From Adineta steineri (lineage: Eukaryota; Rotifera; Eurotatoria; Adinetida; Adinetidae), in contig CAJNOI010000024.1 of the NCBI GenBank assembly GCA_905250115.1, positions 356,177 to 420,176 on the forward strand: DNA of 64,000 bases, given 5' to 3'. Position numbers and translations under genes: made by a program. Each line of letters begins with the position of its first letter. Positions within the stretch are counted from its first letter, which is position 1. Under the pieces are notes generated by a model. It had not been told where the DNA came from. It made no database searches and saw nothing but the letters and a program-made list of their open reading frames with translations. This document shows positions 1 through 8,881 of the stretch, in pieces.

Positions 1-224
1 TACATATTTATCTACTTTATAAAAATGTTCTTCAAGAATTTGAATTTGTTCCGGAGAAAAACGACGAGTTTTTTCTGGACGAATCTGAAATACAGAAGAA
101 GAAGAATATATTGGACTACTTACTAGTTGTTGAAAAGTATAATAGCCAGCAGGAGGCGGTTGAGGAACAGGACAATAATATTGATCTGAAATATAAGAAA
201 AAGAATCATCACCTGAAGAATAAC
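1..224 (-). CDS. Homeobox protein, partial (runs off left edge)
   Basis: Read on the minus strand, the frame is open from about 224 to the edge. It encodes a Ser/Tyr/Pro-rich stretch followed by KTRRFSPEQIQILEEHF. This matches the start of a homeodomain: basic N-terminal arm, Phe8, Gln12, Leu16 and Phe20 of helix 1. The rest of the homeodomain lies outside the window. A TAA sits directly upstream at a CTTAAG sequence, so this is probably an internal exon entered through the AG at 225-226. A 39-bp GTAAGT...TTTCAG stretch just before the homeodomain could be a tiny intron; its length is a multiple of three, so reading through it also stays open. The class cannot be assigned from 24 residues. 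Confidence 0.5.
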
Positions 225-376
225 CTTAAGATGAATCAAGATATATATATACATAGATAGAGAGTTGAAAGCAATTAGTGATAACGGTTTGTTTCAATAA
301 TTGATACATAAATAATTAAATAACAAACGCTGAGTTTGTTTCTTTTCTGTTCTGTTATATAAATTTCTTATTAAAG

Positions 377-1451
377 ATCATTTCCTGATGGTCGTAATTT
401 CGATACAAAGAAATTTGGTGCCATTCCAGAAAATACAATTCTTACTATCAATACTCGAACTGGTCAAATCGTTAATCAATGGGGAAATAATACGTAAGTC
501 TTTTGATTATAAATAAAAATAAATACAATAATCTATATTTCAGATTCTCCATGCCTCATGGTCTTTCTATTGATACAGAAGGAAATCTTTGGGTAACCGA
601 TGTTGCAATGCATCAAGTAAAATTATTCTTATGTTTTTCTCAAACTTTTAATAAATGTTTTTCAAAGGTTTTCAAATATTCAAAAGGTGAACTTGTATTA
701 ACATTAGGTGAAGCATTTGTACCTGGTAGTGATTCAAAACATTTCTGTAAACCAACTGATGTTGCTGTATCAAATGATGGTTCAAATAGCTATGTTGCTG
801 ATGGATATTGTAATTCTCGTATTGTGAAACTTGATTCAAAAGGAAAATTTGTAAAAGAATATACAATGCCTGATGAAGAAAAACAACTCGCAATTCCGCA
901 TAGTATTATTCTTATTGAATCACTTGGTCTCGTTTGTGTTGCTGATCGTGAAAATGGACGGTAAAAATTTTGTTGAATATAAAAAAAATAATTTTTTATT
1001 TCTATGATAGAATTGTTTGTTTTGATGATGGAGAAAATAATGAAGGTAATGTTAAAGCTATTATTGATCATCCATTAATGAAAACAGTTTATGCTATTAC
1101 TTATGATGCAAATAAACGTAGGATTTTATTTCAAAAAAAAAAAAATTTAATATTAATAAATGATTGTTTTTCAATAGATCGTCTTTATGCAGTCAGTGGT
1201 AAAAGTGGAAAAAATCGAGCAGTTGGTTTTACATTTGATGCTCATCCAGAATCATTTGGTGGTTTGATTGCTACTTGGGAACCAAATGAGGTTCGTATTC
1301 GTTTATTAATATAGAAATAATTAAAATAAATATGTTATTTGTTTAGAAATTTGGTGAACCACATGATATAGCTTTAAGTGTAAGTGGTCATGCATTATTC
1401 GTTGGTGAAATTCGTCCGAATCGTATTGATGTATTTGATGTTCTCAATTAA
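377..1451 (+). CDS. Peptidyl-alpha-hydroxyglycine alpha-amidating lyase (PAL), 5' incomplete
   Basis: Secretory-pathway enzyme that cleaves peptidyl-alpha-hydroxyglycine to give amidated peptides. Exons read by hand: 377-493, 544-616, 668-960, 1011-1117, 1178-1290 and 1347-1451, joined by 50-62-bp GT-AG introns. They give about 268 residues in one frame ending at TAA. Diagnostic PAL motifs are PHGLSIDTEGN, WVTDVAMHQV, FCKPTDVAV, DGYCNSRIV, the VADRENGR/IVCF junction and a final GEPHDIALS blade. These are the NHL-type propeller blades of the PAL half of PAM, including the paired-Cys segments. No signal peptide, start codon or first blade is visible before 377, and no monooxygenase domain is present. 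It is therefore either missing upstream exons (the homeobox exon lies only 150 bp away on the other strand) or a truncated copy. Confidence 0.85.
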
Positions 1452-3489
1452 TTTTCAAGAATGATCCCTTTTTTTTCTTCTTTCTTGAGCAATAATCAAC
1501 AGTCATTCTTTATTCTCAAATATTTTATCGAATGATTTCAATACATAAATGAATAAATAAATAATAATATTCAATAAATAATCAATGATATATACTTATC
1601 TTTTATTATCAGATATATGAATTGAAGAGAGATATACATCACAAAATAATTATATACTTAATAGAGTAGACTACTATTGCTTAATCTGTAATGCAGAAAA
1701 GACGTATGGAGTTTTATTTGTTAATAAAAGAACAGATGTTAATGTATCGAATAAATAGAGAAGTAAAAAAGTATCCAGAAGGTTTTATTTGATTCATAGA
1801 GAGAAAAAGAAATGTTTTTGTCAAGTTAAAATCTGTCTAATAGAATGTACAAGTCATATTGATATTCATGACATAGAAAAAAGTTTATTCGATAGTAGAA
1901 TTAGTCTAGTATCTATTTATAAGTTTTCTAATAACATATGATGGATATGACAACAAATGTTGTAATTTATATCGAATTAGAGATCTGCGGATTAATTCAA
2001 TTCCATTACCAATAATAAAATTTTTTGAAAAGAAAGATATTGTAAATATTTTTAGTTTATAGCTTGAAAAATGTTTTATTAAAAATTTCATATAATTCAC
2101 GGCTTCGAGTCATATAATCTATGATGTTTTATATATTTGATATATAGTTAAGTATTAATAGAATCAATTTGTCTGGAACAAAAATGGATTATAATACTTT
2201 ATTGATGAACAGAAAGAATTTTCATGAACAAATAGCATTATAAAATCATCTATCTTACAGATGGATTGTTATAGAGAGAAATTTTAGTCGTCTTTAAATA
2301 TTTTTTAGCTATACCATCATCAAACAAACCTTAGTGACAGTTCATCTCTCACTCAGTACCAAATTATGTCAATAATGTTCTAAAAATCCTTGTATTAATT
2401 GTATATTCTTCTTATAACGAAAGATGAAATTAGCGAATAAAATTGCCGTTTATACTTCATATTACAGTAGCTATAATTCAGACTGAGCATGCTAGAGTTT
2501 TCATATTAACAGTTACCAAATCGATATAAAATAACACTATACTTTATACAAAGGTACTCATGATGTTGCATTAAAAATATAAAGTGTTCAACCTGAAGAT
2601 TCTAAAAGAGGTTCTATCACTGGTAATAATGAAAATATGCATCAAAAACTTTAAAAAAGCAACTGTTTTATGTATAGTTAATATTACATTTTTTGAAGAT
2701 AGACAACAATTAAGTGTAATAAGAATGTATGTGGATCTGGGATGGGTGAGGTGTCTATTATTCATCTGCATTCACACCGACCCAGCTAAGGATAATAACT
2801 ACATGAACAAGAATTAAACTCCTTACTTAGAAACTTCTATTACTAACGAAAACTAAATTATTTACATATTTGATGATTTTATTCAAAATATTTTTTTCTC
2901 TATGCAAGAATAATGTTTTTCAAAAAAATATAATCACATGAAAAATAAGGACATAAAAATGATGAAAAGAATATGAAAATAATAATCGAATCTCTTATTT
3001 TCCTTCGAAGACTTATGTGTAATGAATAAATTGTTATAGAAAAAATTATCGAGTGAATATGAATCTATTCAGATAAAGTTTTCTTTTACTTTCATCAACC
3101 GAATAAATTCATATGACGATGATGTTTTAAACTTCGATTGAAGAAATGTTATGATTTTAGTTATGATGAAAGAACGAAAGAGAACAGTCTTTGACGAAAA
3201 CAAAAACAGATCATGAAATAAAATGTTGATGAAATGAAAATCATAGATATTTAAGAGTCTTTCTGCGGCAAACGCTGAAAAAATCAACTTTTAAAAACAT
3301 GTAAACACATAAACTACTCAGAATAAAAGGAATGCATTTTAGACTCCAAGGACACAAACAAATGTTAAGACAAACAGTTTTATGCTCTTTCAGCTAAAAG
3401 AGAAATTTAGGAAGTGATAGAAAAAAAGAGTAAAGAAAAATCACTCATTGCTACGCCATACTTTTTTTTCATTCATCACACAAAAAGTA
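1452..3489. other. Intergenic, AT-rich, no supported gene
   Basis: Short frames on both strands show no family motif, no convincing splice chain and strong AT/low-complexity bias. The only structured item is a degenerate telomere-like foldback near 2731-2785. Confidence 0.6.
2731..2785. repeat. Degenerate telomere-like foldback
   Basis: G-rich arm (GTGGATCTGGGATGGGTG) followed after about 20 bp by a C-rich arm (CACACCGACCC). Same layout as the better copies elsewhere in the window; weakly conserved. Confidence 0.4.
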
Positions 3490-4075
3490 ATGCGGTCTAT
3501 CATTGTCTTGTTTTTCATTATATCTCTTTCGTCTGTAAAAGGTTTGTTGGATTATCCTTTTTCATTTGATTTTATCATATAATATAAATAAATTCTATAG
3601 GACAAACTACACAACCACCGAATTATTCTTGTAGTGAAAATAATGCCTCTATTCAGTTTACATTATCTTCATCAGCTCATTCAGCATGGAATTCAACAGC
3701 AAATTGTGCTTTACAACAATGTAATACAAGTTTGAATGATAACAATAATTGTCGTTCATCATCAACACCATGTTATGATTATCGAACAATAAATAATATT
3801 AGTTATTGTGCACTTGGTATTTTATGTTCAATATTAGAAAGATGTAATAATATTACACAAACATGTTCATCAAATAATTCAGTGTGTGTTATTAATTCGT
3901 GTTGTTCACCACAAGCAGTATGTTTACCATTCTTAGCAATACAAATGTGTAACACAGGTACGAATACATATTATTTACATTTGAGGCTTCATTAAATCAA
4001 TTAGAACAATGTATTTTAATCATAGGTGTAGATAAAGTATCATTCGTTCACTTGTATAAAACCTATGGCGAGTGA
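3490..4075 (+). CDS. Secreted Cys-rich protein (unknown function), copy 1
   Basis: Three exons: 3490-3541, 3601-3957 and 4026-4075, with GT-AG introns of 59 and 68 bp. They give about 152 residues. The first exon is a near-ideal signal peptide (MRSIIVLFFIISLSSVKG). The mature part is rich in Asn/Ser/Thr and has many cysteines, including SCSENN, LQQCN, TPCYDYRTI, CALGILCSI, CNNITQTC, VINSCCSP and AVCLPFLAIQMC, with several N-glycosylation sequons. I do not recognise a family; the Cys pattern suggests a disulfide-rich secreted domain. A paralogue with the same exon 1 length and a conserved proximal promoter lies inverted at 59553-59932, which supports a real gene and this start. Confidence 0.75.
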
Positions 4076-4970
4076 TAGTGCTCTTGTAGCGAAAGCTAAT
4101 GTAACAGATAGACTGAGATATATTTGTGATATGGATTGTTAATTAACAACAGAAACGAAAGAGATGAGGAACTGAACCACGCTGAAGTTTTTAGTTTAGT
4201 TATTAAATAATATATTAATACAATTCCATATATCATTTTGTTGGTAGAATAAGGGATTATAGTTTCATAGTAATTCAATGTCTTTGTGTTTGAGCTAAAA
4301 TATTGTGGGATAAACTTTTGTAACATTTTTCCTGTGTTTACATTCGTTGGATAAAATAACAAGATAATTAATGTAAATGAATAAATTGAAGTATACAGAT
4401 CGTTATGATAAATCATCTCAAGTAAAATTTATATTTTGCTAAGTTCCATATTCGTATTTATTTCTACTTTTTCTATTACTGTCGTTGTCCTAGTAATATT
4501 AATTTATAGATATGTTAGACACGATTTAAGCAATAATATTGATTATCTTTGTTTTGATTATAATATCCAGAGAACTATAAAAGAGTTGATGAGAAGTTCT
4601 AACTTTTCATTCTATTAAATATTTTTCAAGCATAGCTTGTAAAATTTGTAAAGAATTGAAAAATACATCAGTCAGTGTAATTATCACAGTGGTCGATTTG
4701 AGGCAGACATTTTTTATATATTTGATTGAGATGACAAAGGAAGTAGGGAACATAGAAAACTGAAGATGTGATAATCACATATGAAGAGAATTTATATAAT
4801 ACATTTGACTACTATTCTTGGTCTACATTAGTTTGAGGCGACATAAAAGAGACATATCAAAGACTGTTGTTTTTCGAAGAATGAAAAATATTGTGTACAA
4901 GACTAATGAATGTTGATTGTTTGATTATTTAATGTTGTATAGTCTAAATATATAAAAATGTAACTTCTAG
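4076..4970. other. Intergenic, no supported gene
   Basis: Frames at 4096-4416 (-) and 4436-4618 (+) are hydrophobic and low complexity. They lack ATG context, splice partners or recognisable motifs, so they are treated as chance ORFs. Confidence 0.5.
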
Positions 4971-5873
4971 GATGGCTTTATACTCGAGATATGAATGATG
5001 CACGAGCGTATCACACAGCATCTAGGTTATCAAGTGGGATAGTATTAGTTACTGGTGGATGGGGTGATACTGGTCATTTAAATAGTGCTGAGTTGTATGA
5101 TCCATCAATAGGAACTTGGGCAACTACTAGTAACATGAATAATGCACGATATTATCACACAGCATCTGTATTATCAAATGGAAATGTGTTAGTTACTGGT
5201 GGAGCCAATGGTAATATTTTAAACAGTGCTGAGCTGTATGACCCATCAACAGGTACTTGGACACCTACTGGTAACATGACTAATGCACGGGGTTTTCACA
5301 AAGCATCTGTATTATCAAATGGGAAAGTATTAGTTACTGGTGGAGTTGATGACAATGGTAATATTTTAAATAGTGCTGAGCTGTATGATCCATCAACAAG
5401 TACTTGGACAACTACTGGTAATATGGCTAATGCACGATATTCTCACACAGCATCTGAATTATCAAATGGACTANNNNNNNNNNCACACAGCATCTGAATT
5501 ATCAAATGGACTAGTATTAGTTACTGGTGGTGCACTCATTAATAATAGAGTTTTAAATAGCGCTGAGCTGTATGACCCATCAACAGGTATTTGGACAACT
5601 ACTGGTAGCATGACTTGGACACGATATTCTCACACAGCATCTGTATTGTCAAATGCAAAAGTATTAGTCGCTGGCGGGGGTGCTGATACCTTTGGTACTT
5701 GTATAAGTAGTGCTGAACTGTATGATCCATTAACAAGTACTTGGACAGCTACTAGTCACTTGCATGATGCACGATATCATCACACAGCATCTGTATTATC
5801 AAATGGAAAAGTATTAGTTACTGGTGGAGTCGATATTTCTACTTTGTTTTCAAATATTACAGAATTATATTAG
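4971..5873 (+). CDS. Kelch-repeat (galactose-oxidase-like) beta-propeller protein, 5' incomplete
   Basis: About seven kelch motifs of roughly 50 residues, each with the pattern NARYxHTASVLSNGKVLVTGG followed by SAELYDPSTGTWxxTGNM. The Gly-Gly pair and spaced Tyr/Trp are typical of kelch blades. The frame continues upstream of the first ATG (4991) to an acceptor-like TTCTAG at about 4970 while still encoding repeat residues (W-L-Y-T-R-D-M). The first exon or exons are therefore missing or lie further upstream. The coding sequence is split by ten Ns at 5474-5483 that look artefactual, because the 30 bases on each side are identical and collapsing them keeps one frame. Likely an extracellular or scaffold propeller; partner unknown. 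Ends at TAG after NITELY. Confidence 0.75.
5474..5483. other. 10-N assembly gap with overlapping ends
   Basis: Bases 5444-5473 and 5484-5513 are the same 30-mer. Removing the Ns and one copy (40 bp) shifts the downstream frame exactly into register with the upstream kelch frame. Confidence 0.85.
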
Positions 5874-6599
5874 CTATTCCAAACAAATTAACTTTCAGTT
5901 ATCTTATGCTTTTTCTTCTAAATAATGCAAATTCCAAACAATTCTTTAGTTAGAAAAAACACTAGCTTGTGACGTCCACTAACTGTTTCCTTCCATATTT
6001 TCACTGAATTATCACATACTTTAATATTCGATCCCAAAATAAATAAAATATGTTTGTTTTTCTACTCTTATAGATTAATCTATTATGATTAACAAAACTT
6101 ACAACTGATACGATAATTTCAACTATCCTTTGACATGTTCTCTTCATTTTGCAGTATAGCTTTTCATAATATTCAATTGTTTTGATAGTATTCATTGGAT
6201 TCAGAATAATAATCATTGACACGTTTCACTTTCAAAAAGACTTTGAGGTAAATTCATCAATGACATAGATGAATATATCTGTAAATAATAACAACAGATA
6301 ATTTAAGGGACAATCTATAATCATATCAGATATACGACGTAACGAAAATGAGGATATGAATATGGATGAGTTAAGCAAAATACTGGCATCCAACTTCCCT
6401 TATTTTTACAGTAATATGTATTTTAACGAAAGTGAATAAACAATAAGATAATTTCTATATAATATTTGTTTGTGATCAGTAATTATCTCCTTTTGAGTCT
6501 TTAATTTATTGATAAAAGCCACTCCAGAAAAATGAAATTAATTAGTGCAGAATATCTTTTGAGAAGTTTATTTAAAATATCAAGACAAAACTGTACATT

Positions 6600-6704
6600 G
6601 GGGTGAACATGAATGAGAATATATCTTCTTCACCAATACCCATCGTCATGATCTTGAGACTGTGGGTGAGGATATTTATGTTCCTTTGACCCATACCCTC
6701 AAAA
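6600..6704. repeat. Telomere-like foldback, degenerate
   Basis: Contains ATCTTGAGACTGTGGGTGAGG opposite GACCCATACCCTCA, the family's terminal CTTGAG/CCCTCAAG signature with GTGGGT cores. Confidence 0.45.
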
Positions 6705-6816
6705 TTTTTAACATAATTCATAAAAATGCTATTACACGAAATAAATCTAACAAGAATTTGATTTATTACATAAGAAACAAAGAAATAAACACTACATGTG
6801 TGAATAGTAAAAGAGC

Positions 6817-6872
6817 ATCTTGAGAGTGAGTGTGGATGTAAATGAATAATAAACGTGCATACTCTCAGGATA
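6817..6872. repeat. Telomere-like foldback, degenerate
   Basis: CATCTTGAGAGTGAGTGTGG arm and a short ACTCTCAGGAT return arm; same terminal signature as the other copies. Confidence 0.4.
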
Positions 6873-6984
6873 GTTTTTATCTAAATTTGATATATTGAAT
6901 GTATTTGATAGAATAAAGCGTAGCTGAATAAATGTTAATTTAATATCACTTAATAGTGTTTCATAAAATAGATTAAAATCAGTA

Positions 6985-7580
6985 ACATTAAAAGCATTTT
7001 ATTTTTAAATATTCTTGTAAACTTTGACGAAACTTTTCTGCACTAACTATTTTTTCTAACATTCGCATTGAACTTTTACCTTTTGTATATGTTATACCAT
7101 CGAAATGACTCATTATTTTTGACATACTGATTGATTTTTCAACAATAATTGGATGAGTATATGGTTTCGCATCATTCCACATAACTGGAATTGTATTATC
7201 AGTTAAGATTTGTAATTTCTTTCAAATCATTTCACATAATTTCCAAATCCTAAATTAATTTTTATTTTTGTAAAATGATATTCTCAATTAAAGTCTAACT
7301 GATGAGAATGATCAATTTCGTGAGTTACAGTATTTGCAAACTATTGTTGTTGTAATTTTTTCATCATAGATTATTCGATCTTCATGAGATAAAATTAAAC
7401 CTGAACTTTTTGTGTCACCTGAATAAAATGAAATAAACTATTTTCAGTTCTTAATATTCTATATCATTGCTGAATTGTATTTTCTGAATGAATACTATGA
7501 ATGTTAAATGTTGTTGGTCATCAAAATGAGGAAATATTCTTCGAGCTTCTGTTGCTCAAAATTTTGTTGCTAATAGTGTT
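6985..7580 (-). pseudogene. M1 (aminopeptidase N-like) metallopeptidase remnant
   Basis: Conserved M1 segments occur in the correct order on the minus strand but in different frames. ATEARRIFPHFDD (cf. ATDARRAFPCFDE) is near 7560, and a GLILSHEDRIIYD segment (cf. GLITYRETALLYD) near 7400. THEIDHSH, preserving the HExxH zinc signature, is near 7320. The C-terminal stretch SHFDGITYTKGKSSMRMLE (cf. FDGISYSKGASVIRMLE) falls in 6988-7182. Spacing between them is far shorter than the roughly 190 residues expected between the ARRAFP and HELAH motifs, and stops and frame changes intervene. This is a decayed, internally deleted copy. Weaker similarity may extend to about 7990. Confidence 0.65.
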
Positions 7581-7599
7581 CTAAACAAAATACAATATT

Positions 7600-8881
7600 C
7601 TTTCCTTTTTATATGTATTTTGAGGATCATAATTTACTCATTTGTTTGATATTTATCTTTAAACAAAACTTTGATAAAATCCAATTCTAGAGTTATTTAA
7701 ATTAACAACAACTTTTTATATTGATTTATATCGATTCATTGGAAATAAAAAATTATTTAATAAACGTAAACTTATATAACCATGAGGAAGATATTTTTTT
7801 CAATATAATAGAATTTGTTCTTCTAATTGAATCATTTCTTTAGGATGATAAATCAATTGTAACTTGTCCTTCCATTATTGTTGGTGTTAAATTTATATAA
7901 ATATTCTAATTCAAAATCATTAATAATTAAATCATTTGATAAATGTGAATTACATTCATCTTCGATACATTCAGTTGGATTTTATGTAAATTGTTATTGA
8001 TGTTAGTGTCTCAATTATAGTTATATATTGTGTTCGTCGCGTCAGAAGATCGACCGATAGACCAACAGTGCGAAGAGATCTACAATGAAAAATAATCCAT
8101 GATATAGGTAAATGATCCAGCGATGAAAATCGACTATTTGTTGATTCATTTAATTCAATATTAGGTTCTAAATTATTCGTTGCAATGTATTGTCGTGTTT
8201 TACAATGAATATTATTTATATTTTGTTAATAATGTAAGTCAAAAATGATACAAAATATAAAAAAGAATTTGCTTTATTGTTTTTTTCTTTTTCTTATCTT
8301 TATTTATCACTGATAGGAATTTTATGTTGACTGTTATTTATACATACAGTGACTTGCATTTTAATTTATTTCGTAAATTTGCAAGTATTTCTTTAATTGA
8401 TAAAAACATCTATTCAAAGTTTGTATTGATCAACTTAACATGTGAATTCCTTTAATATTTGAAGACAAATTTCTAATGATAACTCGATGAATACATACAT
8501 ACTAAAATCTCATCATAATTAACACATTTTCAATAAACGATCTGAATGATTTAATTCTTGTCGAAACGTTTTTTTTTGTTAATAACGTATACTTGACTTG
8601 AAGATGTTGCTAAACTAAAAACAATCCTCAGCCTCAAAACAATTTAATTCTATTCAAGTTACTCTTTTTGTTCTTTATTTATTACGGGGGATAGTCTCGT
8701 GGATATTTAAAAACGTAAATATGTCTGAGAAGCCCATTTATACACATATGTATATGTATGCATTTCCTTATCATTCGGCTTTATCTATTACATTTGAGTT
8801 ATTGACAGAGTTGTTCTCTGATATACACGTTAGTTACTTTGAAAATAGAACTAATTCAAACATAAGCAAACAAAATATTAT
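7600..8881. other. Intergenic, no supported gene
   Basis: The first few hundred bases may hold further debris of the M1 peptidase. The rest is AT-rich; the small frame at 8721-8933 overlaps the 3' end of the next gene and has no motif. Confidence 0.45.

Larger units (their letters stand above)
5874..6984. other. Intergenic with two telomere-like foldbacks
   Basis: No gene supported. Foldback remnants occur at 6600-6704 (GTGGGTGAGG against CCCATACCCTCA) and 6817-6872 (TCTTGAGAGTGAGTGTGG against ACTCTCAGGAT). Confidence 0.5.

Noticed and set aside
1906..2100. Short minus-strand frame, like others in 1452-3489
   Set aside because: AT-driven Ile/Phe/Lys/Asn composition, no splice partners, no homologous copy in the window.
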